From RFTU01 sp032122355 (GTDB taxonomy: Bacteria > Pseudomonadota > Gammaproteobacteria > Burkholderiales > Burkholderiaceae_C), in contig JAUMCS010000038.1 in assembly GCA_032122355.1 (NCBI GenBank), forward strand, positions 23,497 to 87,496: a stretch of 64,000 nt of DNA, in the 5' to 3' direction. Made by a program: the position numbers and the translations under genes. Below the pieces are notes generated by a model that saw nothing but the letters and a program-made list of their open reading frames with translations, had not been told where the DNA came from and ran no database searches. Below are positions 1 through 8,387 of this stretch, piece by piece (within the stretch, counting starts at the first letter, position 1; each line of letters starts with the position of its first letter).

Positions 1-63
1 TCGACTTGCTTAGACTGCACAGGAATCTTGGATGAAGTTATTCGCATAGAGACTGGTGATTAA
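1..63 (+). CDS. Possible 3' end of a rightward gene cut by the window edge
   Basis: Frame 1 on the plus strand is open from the first base and ends with TAA at 61-63, giving about 20 residues that end in IETGD. Base composition is more balanced than in the leftward genes that follow, so it may be the tail of a gene flanking the T6SS island and convergent with it. Too little is present to assign a family, and a 20-codon open frame can occur by chance. Confidence 0.3.
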   Translation, partial: STCLDCTGILDEVIRIETGD

Positions 64-101
64 AAACAATGTATTGTAAGTTAGAAAAAAATTGTAAAAA
101 A

Positions 102-1094
102 TTAATAAGCACCTAGTAGCTTAATAGTTTTAAATGCATCACTAACACCTCCCTGAAGCCACAAAAGTTTACGAACCGAAGAAGAAACAGTGCTACTCAA
201 ATTAAAGGAATCTGAAACCTGCTTAGATGCTTCAAAAATAATTTCAAGGTGCGGCCTGAATCGTTTTGTGACAGCGAAGGAAGTAGGTTCAAACTCTTCA
301 ACCGAATAAAGTGAAGTATTATAACTAAAATATCTATAACAGCTGTTAAACAATGATTGTTCATGCGAGCGGTAGTATAGTCTACGGCTAAAGTTTAGGA
401 ATTTATGTCTGAGACTAAAATCGTAAAGTCCGAGACCTAATGAATCAGAGAATGAAGTCAATGCATTAAGACTTGAAGAATCCGTGGCACGTTGCGCTAA
501 GGTTTTGGCATTATTGAGCAACCATTTCTTATTTGATAATTCCTCTTTCGAAAAGTTACTAGGGTTAATGGCATATAAAGTTCCGGCAACCAATTGTGGC
601 GATTGATATTGCGTTGACGAATTTACAGAAGAAAAAACCTGGCTAGCACCAGTTGCAACTGGAGTAGGAGAATTGAGATGATCTTGGCTTTGTCGTGCTT
701 CAGTAGCTTTAAGTTTATTAACATCTGCTTGAAGTTTTAAAACATCAATACCACCAGTAGTACCACCAGTAGTACCACCAGTAGTACCACCAGTAGTACC
801 ACCAGTAGTACCAGAAGAAGCTAGATGCACTAGGCTACTGCCCTGTAGAGGAGAAAAGCCGTTTGTAGTAGTATTGGTAGAAATATATTTAAAAATGGAA
901 TCAAGATAAGATTTAGTAGAACCAGGGAAACCATAATCCGCTTGATCAATTAGAGAAGGCTGCGAACCCGTAGGATCTGTGTAAATCTCAGGAGCAGTAG
1001 AAGTACCCTTAAGGTAAACTTGCGATGTACTGCCATTACTGTCAGTAATTTCTAAAATTTCAGTGGTTGAATCCCATTTAAGAGAGTATTTCAC
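102..1094 (-). CDS. Unknown 330-residue protein downstream of vgrG, with a TTGG tandem repeat
   Basis: Function not recognised. The start is GTG at 1094, with AAGGA about 10 bases upstream. Visible parts: an N-terminal region of about 90 residues rich in Ser, Thr and Gly; a Thr-Thr-Gly-Gly tandem repeat at about residues 95-115; a short segment with coiled-coil character right after it; and a C-terminal part (about 170-330) rich in Ser, Phe and aromatic residues. No signal peptide or membrane segment is seen. It is the last gene of the T6SS string, 23 bases after vgrG, the usual place for a cargo effector, adaptor or accessory spike protein. No toxin motif and no neighbouring immunity gene are visible, so an effector role is inferred from position only. 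Confidence 0.7.
   Translation of the reverse strand: MKYSLKWDSTTEILEITDSNGSTSQVYLKGTSTAPEIYTDPTGSQPSLIDQADYGFPGSTKSYLDSIFKYISTNTTTNGFSPLQGSSLVHLASSGTTGGTTGGTTGGTTGGTTGGIDVLKLQADVNKLKATEARQSQDHLNSPTPVATGASQVFSSVNSSTQYQSPQLVAGTLYAINPSNFSKEELSNKKWLLNNAKTLAQRATDSSSLNALTSFSDSLGLGLYDFSLRHKFLNFSRRLYYRSHEQSLFNSCYRYFSYNTSLYSVEEFEPTSFAVTKRFRPHLEIIFEASKQVSDSFNLSSTVSSSVRKLLWLQGGVSDAFKTIKLLGAY
750..812. repeat. Perfect 12-bp tandem repeat inside a coding sequence (5 units plus a partial)
   Basis: On the plus strand the unit accaccagtagt occurs five times without a mismatch (750-809), followed by a partial copy. On the coding strand each unit reads ACT ACT GGT GGT, encoding Thr-Thr-Gly-Gly. Because 12 is a multiple of three, gain or loss of a unit changes linker length and not the frame. 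Perfect identity down to codon choice points to recent slippage expansion. Confidence 0.95.
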
Positions 1095-1117
1095 AGTTAT
1101 ATAATCCTTCTCGAATG

Positions 1118-2815
1118 TTACTCAGTTTCAACAATTCTCTTAGCACGAAGATGCAAGCGATGATTAGCGCCTATATTAACACAACCTTGATCAGAGATAA
1201 TGGACAAACCGTGAATAGTTTTAAGGCAGTGGACAATATTGTCATCTCCAGCTTTAACAACAGAGGAATTAGGGGGAAAATGGGAATTAAGGAAGAAAAC
1301 GGGTGAACCATCATCACCAAGAAATAAAATGTATCCAAGTGTGCCCTTTTCGGGAACTAGTATAAAATCACCGCCACCAATACCACGTTCAACAGAATTA
1401 AAAGCAGCAAGTGGAATAGCCCAATCCACTTCAACAAGATTATTAACACCGATAATTTTAACAGCTATGCGTGTTTTATAAAAACCCTTATCGTCCAATC
1501 TAATAGCACCTAGCGAATCGGGACTCCAATGATCATGAGTTACTGCATGACATATCGGGTACTTAATAGAATTAGGATCTTGAGGCAACTGTGATTCATG
1601 ATCAAACAACAAGTGGAAGCTATTTAAAAAAGATTGATATTCTTTGAAGGAATTAAGACGAGACATCAATCGACGAAATGTATGCTCTGGAATGGATAAA
1701 TGATTAAGCGGCAATGAGAATTGACGAAGATTAATTGAAGACCTGAAGGAATCGGAATCAGCTAGTGAGGAACTAAAAGAAAAAATAAAACCAACAGGAA
1801 AATATGGTTGAGATTGAGAAAGATGTGGATGATATCTTTGAAAATTTAGAAAAATTGAAAAATCGAAAACGTGGTGCAGATATGAGAACTCAGCAAGTTC
1901 AGAGTGTATAGCATGGAAATTAAGACTAAGATTATGATCATCAGTGTCAACAAATAAATTATGGTAATCTGAACTTGATCGTTTATTATGATGAATTGTT
2001 GCAGGTATAAATTGAGAGAAAGTAGAAGAAGTATTAGTGAATAAACTATCAGAAAATTCCGGAGGGAATATGATGTTTGAAATTTCAGGTTCGATTAGAA
2101 ATTGATTCAGGTACAAAGGGGTAGAGATATCGAATGAATGAATACCATCTTGCAAAGAATCGCGGGTTAAGGAAGCCGGAGGTGTATAAAAAAAAGAACG
2201 CTCAAATGATTCCGGTTGATATGCAGACTTAAGTGAAAGAATGTCTTTCTTCCAAATGATCTTCCAAGTTGGAATCATACTATTGGATTCATCCGGGAGG
2301 AAAGGAATAAATATAAAAAAGGAATTAGTATATTTTGCTACTCTAGCAAATAAAATCTCTAATGAATCGTAATAACTAACAAAAGTATCCAAAACAGGTA
2401 GTGAATCAGAGACATCAAACACATAAGATGAATCAAAAAAAGACTTAACAATTGAACCAACAGAATCATTGTTCAGTGCAAAAGCAGTAAGTCGAGAAAA
2501 AGCACCAAGGTGACATGAAAATGAGGCGACAATTTTATTATCAACAAGATTGTGTGTAGATGAAATAAGAAACCAACGTGAGCTTACTGTTGGATGAAGA
2601 GAAAAATCATGGCTAGAATCTAGTGAAATCTGAAAGAAAACCTCAGTACCCTGGACAGGATTCACGCCATCCGAAGAGTACGACAAGGTTAATCGTGGAA
2701 ATTTATTGATTTCAACTTGCATACAAACATCGGTGACATTCACATTATGCTGTTGACCATTTGAATCAAAGAATGTAAAAGATAAATTAGTAGAATCTAA
2801 GCTGTGCGTGAGCAT
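1118..2815 (-). CDS. vgrG: Divergent VgrG spike protein (TssI)
   Basis: Trimeric VgrG sits on the tip of the Hcp tube and carries effectors. The 565-residue product is shorter than a typical VgrG (about 600-1000). It keeps the general layout: an N-terminal gp27-like part; a segment near residues 145-165 (YYDSLEILFARVAKYTNSFF) that lines up with the VgrG motif around 'ESDLAFLSRLAE'; and a gp5-like OB part near 465-530 with a GDFILVPEKGTLGYILFLGD stretch. The protein ends soon after this, so there is no long beta-needle and no C-terminal effector extension. It is very rich in Ser, Phe, Asn and Asp. It lies after the DUF4150/DUF3540 genes. The ribosome binding site is weak. The family call rests on motif similarity read by eye and position. 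Confidence 0.75.
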   Translation of the reverse strand: MLTHSLDSTNLSFTFFDSNGQQHNVNVTDVCMQVEINKFPRLTLSYSSDGVNPVQGTEVFFQISLDSSHDFSLHPTVSSRWFLISSTHNLVDNKIVASFSCHLGAFSRLTAFALNNDSVGSIVKSFFDSSYVFDVSDSLPVLDTFVSYYDSLEILFARVAKYTNSFFIFIPFLPDESNSMIPTWKIIWKKDILSLKSAYQPESFERSFFYTPPASLTRDSLQDGIHSFDISTPLYLNQFLIEPEISNIIFPPEFSDSLFTNTSSTFSQFIPATIHHNKRSSSDYHNLFVDTDDHNLSLNFHAIHSELAEFSYLHHVFDFSIFLNFQRYHPHLSQSQPYFPVGFIFSFSSSLADSDSFRSSINLRQFSLPLNHLSIPEHTFRRLMSRLNSFKEYQSFLNSFHLLFDHESQLPQDPNSIKYPICHAVTHDHWSPDSLGAIRLDDKGFYKTRIAVKIIGVNNLVEVDWAIPLAAFNSVERGIGGGDFILVPEKGTLGYILFLGDDGSPVFFLNSHFPPNSSVVKAGDDNIVHCLKTIHGLSIISDQGCVNIGANHRLHLRAKRIVETE

Positions 2816-2839
2816 GATTTGCTTTCATATAAGTGGATT

Positions 2840-3154
2840 CTAAACAGATGCAAAATGAGTTAAATTGTGATTCAATATGAAACCAAGAGAATTATTCCGA
2901 ATGAGAGATCCTTCAAAAAGAAGAATTTTACCATCAAGCCTTACTTTACCACCAAATCGGAACTTACCAAAGTTAGGGTTAATACCAGATAAAAGCGTAT
3001 AATTCATTAATTCCACGAAACATGACCGAAGTGGCAATGAAGAAATTGAATGGCGACGTAGTGGATTTTCAAATACATCATATCCAATGGGGCACAAAGA
3101 CCTAACAAGGTCTAAGACCATAAACTTTAAGTCATTATCCGAAAGATTATTCAT
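2840..3154 (-). CDS. Small hypothetical protein between DUF3540 and vgrG genes
   Basis: 104 residues, no recognised family, no signal peptide or membrane span. The first half carries a helical N-terminus and several Arg/Ser residues. The second half has a glycine-rich pattern (GKFRFGGKVRLDGKILLFEG) that looks like short beta strands. It is 24 bases upstream of vgrG and in the same orientation, so it is probably cotranscribed and may be a VgrG-associated chaperone, adaptor or baseplate accessory. That role is inferred from position only. No clear Shine-Dalgarno sequence precedes ATG 3154. Confidence 0.55.
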   Translation of the reverse strand: MNNLSDNDLKFMVLDLVRSLCPIGYDVFENPLRRHSISSLPLRSCFVELMNYTLLSGINPNFGKFRFGGKVRLDGKILLFEGSLIRNNSLGFILNHNLTHFASV

Positions 3155-3381
3155 AAATCTTAATCATGTGGCAAATAAACATGCAAACAGCGAACAGAGT
3201 ACAACTTTGTAAAAATTGATATCAGGAGCATTGAAGAAAAAATTAGGCGTAACAAGAAGAAAAATTCATTTTATGATTTTCATTAGATGAACTAGAGCAT
3301 AAAAATAAGACTGCATAAAATACGAAAATTTATCTGCAAATACTGAATCGTGAAGAGAAATTTTCATTTAATCGTCATAAA
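3155..3381. other. 227-bp AT-rich gap inside the T6SS string
   Basis: The only long gap in the spike module. On the minus strand it holds three tiny frames without good ribosome binding sites: 33 codons (3367 to 3266), then an 8-codon frame whose ATG overlaps the preceding TGA, then a 23-codon frame that starts with ATG-CTC-CTG. None looks like a convincing gene. The gap could carry an internal promoter for the three downstream genes, or be the remains of a decayed gene. No hairpin with a T-run is seen. Confidence 0.4.
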
Positions 3382-3990
3382 CTATCCTAATAGAATTTTC
3401 TTCCCATCTACCAAGACGTAAGATTTCGCATTAATTTGAATTAGATTAGATTGCTGACGAATGAGATCAGTAGCCTTAAGATGAATTTGTTTAGAAATAA
3501 TAACGTCATTATTTTCCAACTTAGCAACACGATTTTTAAATCTTGATACCAATAGATCAACTTGGTTAAAAACATAAGAAGACATGAGCTTTATTTTATC
3601 GGAGACAAGAGATAAGTGACGCGTAACAACATTAGCGCGATACGAATCAATCTCTATAAAACGGGACTTAATTGAGAACTCATTAGTGATGAAAGATATA
3701 GAGGGGGAAGAAATTAAAGTAGTTGAGCTAGAGCAAATGGAAACGTTTGAAGACGTAGACCATAGAACTCCTATAATATATGCAGAATCATCAGAAGTAG
3801 TAATGACGACAGTATCACCAACCATAGGCTCAACTAATAAACTCTTAGACTTAGCGCATATGATATCAAGATGAGAGTTCGAGGATTGACAATGATATAA
3901 ACCATCCTCAACTTTAATGACGGTTGAAGAAAATACAGAGATCGAGGATGAAACAGAAAGGGCTGCTGCAGGTATTTGTGATATTAGCAT
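3382..3990 (-). CDS. DUF3540-like T6SS accessory protein
   Basis: 202 residues. Residues about 20-75 form an OB-like pattern (valine- and glycine-rich strands ending in a DTVVITTSDDSAYIIGVL stretch) as in phage gpV/baseplate-spike folds. The C-terminal half consists of repeated short hydrophobic/Ser segments and ends in YVLVDGKKILLG. DUF3540 proteins are typically encoded beside DUF2169, pentapeptide and DUF4150 genes in T6SS loci, and this neighbourhood fits. AAAGG stands about 9 bases before ATG 3990. The exact job is unknown; a part in building or loading the spike is inferred. Confidence 0.65.
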   Translation of the reverse strand: MLISQIPAAALSVSSSISVFSSTVIKVEDGLYHCQSSNSHLDIICAKSKSLLVEPMVGDTVVITTSDDSAYIIGVLWSTSSNVSICSSSTTLISSPSISFITNEFSIKSRFIEIDSYRANVVTRHLSLVSDKIKLMSSYVFNQVDLLVSRFKNRVAKLENNDVIISKQIHLKATDLIRQQSNLIQINAKSYVLVDGKKILLG

Positions 3991-4006
3991 AAAGTCAAAC
4001 CTTTCC

Positions 4007-4420
4007 TTAAACTTTTCCAGTGAATACCTTTGATTGAGTAGGCGGATTGATGGATCCAGGCATTATCTGATTTGCAAACCATTGCATAGGAATTTGCGCG
4101 AGGGCTTCTTTACCCTCAAAGAGAAGGTGAGTCAACTTTCCCATTTTTGGCTCGGCTTCTTTAGAACATTGACCATTAGCAACAAGACCACCAAAGGAGC
4201 TAAAAGCCTGGTCACCTACGGTGGAAGGTATTTTCCCAACAGCTAAGCAGGATGAAAATCCGGATATAAAAACTTTTTGACTACTTTTATTGAAATTACT
4301 TAATAAACCCATTAATCCAGGGAAAGGTATTGGAACTCCAGGTGGTTTAGGGCCTTGGTAAATACCTGGAATAGAACAAATAACCATGGAAGATGGACTC
4401 ATAACAAGGACAGCAAACAT
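4007..4420 (-). CDS. PAAR-like DUF4150 spike-tip protein
   Basis: 137 residues from ATG 4420, chosen because GGAG lies 6 bases upstream; an earlier in-frame TTG at 4432 abuts the previous gene and is less likely. The N-terminal part has the DUF4150 pattern: a short opening strand, then PPGVPIPFPG, then 'KVFISG' and 'GDQAFSSFGGLVANGQ' corresponding to the gly-rich tip segments. DUF4150 proteins are PAAR-like and are thought to cap the VgrG trimer and connect it to effectors. There is no C-terminal toxin fusion. It sits directly downstream of the pentapeptide gene and upstream of the DUF3540 gene, as expected for this type of module. Confidence 0.75.
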   Translation of the reverse strand: MFAVLVMSPSSMVICSIPGIYQGPKPPGVPIPFPGLMGLLSNFNKSSQKVFISGFSSCLAVGKIPSTVGDQAFSSFGGLVANGQCSKEAEPKMGKLTHLLFEGKEALAQIPMQWFANQIMPGSINPPTQSKVFTGKV

Positions 4421-4432
4421 AATGATCTCCAA

Positions 4433-5476
4433 TTACGATGGAATAATAAATGAAAAAGTTTCAGCTTTACGCAATATTAAATCAGTCTTTCTAACACCAC
4501 TGAAATTATCAAAATTGTAGCCTAGAGCTGCATGTACATTAGCATAATTCCAAGAGGAAGCATTTACAGATGCATTGGTAAAGTTAGTATAGTTCAGCAA
4601 TGAGGAATTGAAGACTGCATTATTCAATTGAGTTTTTAAAAAAGTGGAATGTGTAAAAGATGAGTCTGTAAGTAACGCACCATTCATGGAAGCACAATCA
4701 AAACAAGAATATGAAAGATTGGAAAATACGACTTCAGCAGATGAAATCTGAGCTGAAGAAAAATTAGAATTTTGAAGATTAGAATGATGAATCTTCAAAA
4801 CAGTGAAAACAGAGTCAGAGAAGTTGCAATTCGAGAATAATGATTTATCAATCACTACAGATTGAATATGAGATGATGAGAAATCTGGATTGAACAAATT
4901 GGTTGAATAAGCAAAAAAGTTTTCAATATCAGTAGTTGAAGGTAACTTTAAATTATCAATACATCCACGCTCAAATAACAAGCTAGACACTGAACAATTA
5001 GAGAGATCAAGTGAATCGGAAAGACAATCTACAAAACTTGCAGAACCAAAGGAGGAACTCGTGAATAGTGTATGAGAAAATTGAGAAGTATCGAGTCTTA
5101 TTCCCGCGAGGCAAGAACTAGTGAATTCAATAGATGAAAAATTAGAATGAAAAAAAATAGTATTGATAAAATCACATTCAGCATAGGAGGACTTAATAGA
5201 CCCACATTTCCTAAAATTCGACTTAGTAAAGGTGGAGTTTACAATGGAACATTTATCAAAGGTACAATTATCAAATATAACCTCAGAGAAATCAACATGA
5301 TCAATAAAGCAGTTAATAAAATTAACGTTTAGAAACTGAGAGGAATTAAATCGAACAGAATGGAAGGTAACATTACGAAACTCAAACCCTTCTAAATTTA
5401 GTAATGAGAGATCCAGATTTGAAAGGTCAATCCCATCAAGAGCTTGACCTGAGTTAAATAATGGGTAATGACTCAT
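4433..5476 (-). CDS. Pentapeptide-repeat protein of the T6SS module
   Basis: 347 residues, most of it (about 12-330) made of five-residue repeats with Phe or Leu at the central position and Ser, Cys, Asn or Asp two residues before it. Such repeats fold into a right-handed quadrilateral beta-helix. The usual alanine at the i-2 position is largely replaced by Ser/Cys, so the protein is unusually rich in Ser (roughly one residue in five by eye). No catalytic motif is visible. It is 12 bases after the DUF2169-pentapeptide gene and 12 bases before the PAAR-like start, so it is probably translated with them. A scaffold or adaptor role in loading cargo is inferred from context; a DNA-gyrase-protecting role as in Qnr is possible but not supported by the neighbours. 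Confidence 0.75.
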   Translation of the reverse strand: MSHYPLFNSGQALDGIDLSNLDLSLLNLEGFEFRNVTFHSVRFNSSQFLNVNFINCFIDHVDFSEVIFDNCTFDKCSIVNSTFTKSNFRKCGSIKSSYAECDFINTIFFHSNFSSIEFTSSCLAGIRLDTSQFSHTLFTSSSFGSASFVDCLSDSLDLSNCSVSSLLFERGCIDNLKLPSTTDIENFFAYSTNLFNPDFSSSHIQSVVIDKSLFSNCNFSDSVFTVLKIHHSNLQNSNFSSAQISSAEVVFSNLSYSCFDCASMNGALLTDSSFTHSTFLKTQLNNAVFNSSLLNYTNFTNASVNASSWNYANVHAALGYNFDNFSGVRKTDLILRKAETFSFIIPS

Positions 5477-5488
5477 TGTAGAATAGTA

Positions 5489-8377
5489 CTAAAGAAAGCG
5501 TGAAATTTCAATAGGTAGATGCTCGACATCGGTGAAGTCAGAGTTAGTGAGTGTTGCACCTGTAAGGTCCGCACTATGGAGCACGGAGAACCTAAAAGAT
5601 GCAGAATCAAGGTTAGATACACGCATTGAAGAGCCTAATAATTGAGAGTGAAGCAAAACAGATTTATGTAAATTAGATTTGTTAAAACCACAATTCATGA
5701 AGTTAGAATAGTTTAGCTGAGATGAGGAAAAATTGCAAGCCGTAAGACTCGAGCCGGAAAAATCGCTGTAGAGAATTTTAATTTCAGAACAGTCACATTC
5801 AAGTATCGATGCATCAGTTGCCTGACATCCATTAAAATAGGTTGAAACAAGTTGTGAATCGATGACACTAAAATTCGTTAACACAACTTTGGTAAATTTA
5901 GAATGATCAAGAGTTGATTCAAGAAATCTGACTCTGTTTAGACTTGAATCTTCGAAAGTAGAATAATTAAATATGGCTTTGATTAAAGAAACATGATTCC
6001 AAGACGATTTGTTATAAATGGACCGTTTGTAATCGCAATTTTGCACTTTCAAATCATTGAACTTTGAAGATGTGAAATTACAATCAGAAAAATCAGTTGA
6101 AGAAAAATTAGATTGATTACACTGAAAATTCACAAAATCAACGAAAGAAGAATTGCATTTAGTTAGTGAAATATCATCAGTTAATGAATTGCAGAAAAAT
6201 GAATGCGACAAATTACAATCATCAAACCTAGTTGATTCTATATTCGATTGAGAAAAGATAGCATAAGTAAGATTGCATTTATTGAATATAGAATTTTTTA
6301 TATTGGATTTTTCAAAAGAAACACCTGTAAGGTTACAATTCTCAAAGTAATACTCAGCAATCTCTGCATCAGAGAAACTACGATCGGTTAGATCAACATT
6401 AATAAAATGATTAGTTAAAGTATGGTCTGATGACGTGGGAACTATAGGAGGGATATCTGGCGCACTGGAATCAAAGTGGGTCGTAATCGGTTCAGAAGTA
6501 GGTGTAACCAAAGAATTGACATTGGAAAATTCATCAAAATCAGCTGAAATAGATGGAGCAGTTGACTCAGCAACGAAAGAAGCTTCACCATGACTAATTT
6601 CACTTATGACCTCACCCGAAACAGAATTATCTTGAGAAACATCTGAACCAAATTCACCTACTCTCGAACTGTCTAAATCCGATTGACTTTTCAAAAAATT
6701 CGCTTTCAGCTCTTCATATAGCTCTAAACTTAAAGGAGGATCTTCAGATGGTGGAATAAAATCTGATAATTTATGATCACCTGGTACTACATCAAAAGCA
6801 TCCTTAAGTTTATGAGTAATAGAATTAATATCATCAAAAGAAATGAATTCCTTTTGGGGTTGATTCGAATGTTCGGCAATGATAGGGGTAAAATGATTAA
6901 AGGAAGAATCAAGTTTCGCAAGTAAATTAGTAAAATGCGCAACATCAACAGGTTTTATATCGGCCTTGTTCAAATCTTTATTACTATCGAGTGATATTAA
7001 CTCTATAGGATTTAATCCATAAGTAATTGATTTTTCTAAAGTATCAAAAAGAGCCATACTGGGCAATAGGTCTTCTGGTATAGAATCATTTGAAGTCGAA
7101 GCATCGTTCAAAGATAGAACAACATCAACACCACGATCAAGAGCTTCATTATTTTTGGCAAGGTCAAAACCACCAGATGAATCCTCTATTCTGGAAATAG
7201 GAAAAAATAGAGAGTGATCGTTTTGATCCACTGAAACTGAAGGTGGAATGATTACTGTAGGTTGGTGCGGAGCAGAAGGGATAGAAGAGTCGAGAGTTGG
7301 GTTTGGTAATTCTTTCTCAATAACGGATTCAGAATCACATGGTAGCTGATAATTAGAAGGAATTAGCTGTTCATCATGAAAAGCATGATCAGAGCCTGTA
7401 ATAGGATCTGTCCTCATATCAAAAACTTTCATATAGAATCCGTCATCTCGCGCGGAATTAATATCCTCAAAAGCAACCATTATATACTCTGTATTGGTGA
7501 AATCTATACCAGAATTCGGTATTATTGACCTTCCAACTAGTAAACCTATATTTTGATCAGGAAGAAAAACTATAGTATCAATGCAAGTAGGGGTAGATCG
7601 TAAACCATAATCACTCTTGAGCGTGTAAAAGGTCTTAAATTGTATGGAAGGCAATACACCTTCAATGAGCGCAAAATGAGGATGCAAATTCTTTAATATA
7701 AAAGATTCAGAACCAGTCCAATAAGTACTAATTCGTTGGGATTTATGCGCACAATATAAAAGTTCATCATCAAAATACGAAACAGTTGAAGGAAATTCAT
7801 TCGCAAACCAATGTGGAAGCGAAGGTATAATCGATTTTGGATCTTTTAATTGTGCTCGACTTGGTACCTGACAAACAAATGCACTTATGTCGAAATCTTG
7901 AAGCGAAACTACCTCGTCGGGTTTATGAGTGAATTGGCATAACCGCCTCGATGCATTGGAATCAGAAGTTCGAAGTAAATTTTGCGGGTATCTTATTGGT
8001 ATGCTTTGAATAAAGTTCTGGTCGATGGCTTTCTTTCCAAACAGAGAATCAGAAATATTTCCCTCAGCGTGAGCATATACTTCCTTCGATATAGAACCAC
8101 ATGAGACTGAAAATTTAATTAGTTTTTTATCGTTATTACCATATATAGAACCTATAACAATAAACTCGCCACTGTGTTTGGGCTGATGATTATCCCAAGG
8201 AATATCAAAATTCGGATCTTTGCTAATCGCTGCGATGATATCTTGGTCACTGAGAAATTGAAAGGGTCCTTCTGAAACCAAAGGAAAACCAACAACTGAA
8301 CTAACCACTAAATCGCGTTGATTAGATAGCAACGGTGAGACTCTTAGCAAAATTTGGTTCGGACAAATAATCTTCAT
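5489..8377 (-). CDS. DUF2169 domain protein fused to a linker and a C-terminal pentapeptide-repeat domain
   Basis: 962 residues in three parts. Residues about 1-340 match the DUF2169 pattern, a T6SS-associated domain found next to VgrG and DUF4150 genes and proposed to be an effector adaptor. Residues about 340-650 are a low-complexity linker rich in Asp, Ser, Pro, Glu and Ile without clear fold. Residues about 655-955 are pentapeptide repeats with a very regular Phe/Leu every fifth position (such as 'ENCNLTGVSFEKSNIKNSIF'), predicting a beta-helix. It starts 10 bases after tssA. No membrane segment or signal peptide. The family of the first domain is recalled from neighbourhood and sequence pattern; no profile search was run. 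Confidence 0.75.
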   Translation of the reverse strand: MKIICPNQILLRVSPLLSNQRDLVVSSVVGFPLVSEGPFQFLSDQDIIAAISKDPNFDIPWDNHQPKHSGEFIVIGSIYGNNDKKLIKFSVSCGSISKEVYAHAEGNISDSLFGKKAIDQNFIQSIPIRYPQNLLRTSDSNASRRLCQFTHKPDEVVSLQDFDISAFVCQVPSRAQLKDPKSIIPSLPHWFANEFPSTVSYFDDELLYCAHKSQRISTYWTGSESFILKNLHPHFALIEGVLPSIQFKTFYTLKSDYGLRSTPTCIDTIVFLPDQNIGLLVGRSIIPNSGIDFTNTEYIMVAFEDINSARDDGFYMKVFDMRTDPITGSDHAFHDEQLIPSNYQLPCDSESVIEKELPNPTLDSSIPSAPHQPTVIIPPSVSVDQNDHSLFFPISRIEDSSGGFDLAKNNEALDRGVDVVLSLNDASTSNDSIPEDLLPSMALFDTLEKSITYGLNPIELISLDSNKDLNKADIKPVDVAHFTNLLAKLDSSFNHFTPIIAEHSNQPQKEFISFDDINSITHKLKDAFDVVPGDHKLSDFIPPSEDPPLSLELYEELKANFLKSQSDLDSSRVGEFGSDVSQDNSVSGEVISEISHGEASFVAESTAPSISADFDEFSNVNSLVTPTSEPITTHFDSSAPDIPPIVPTSSDHTLTNHFINVDLTDRSFSDAEIAEYYFENCNLTGVSFEKSNIKNSIFNKCNLTYAIFSQSNIESTRFDDCNLSHSFFCNSLTDDISLTKCNSSFVDFVNFQCNQSNFSSTDFSDCNFTSSKFNDLKVQNCDYKRSIYNKSSWNHVSLIKAIFNYSTFEDSSLNRVRFLESTLDHSKFTKVVLTNFSVIDSQLVSTYFNGCQATDASILECDCSEIKILYSDFSGSSLTACNFSSSQLNYSNFMNCGFNKSNLHKSVLLHSQLLGSSMRVSNLDSASFRFSVLHSADLTGATLTNSDFTDVEHLPIEISRFL

Positions 8378-8387
8378 TTAAGGCAAC

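Noticed and set aside
750..812. CRISPR array or phase-variation switch at the 12-bp repeats
   Set aside because: Units are adjacent without spacers, so not CRISPR; unit length is a multiple of three, so it cannot switch the frame.
4433..5476. Pentapeptide protein as a Qnr-like gyrase protection protein
   Set aside because: Neighbours are all T6SS spike genes and the repeat composition is Ser/Cys-rich; nothing specific points to gyrase.
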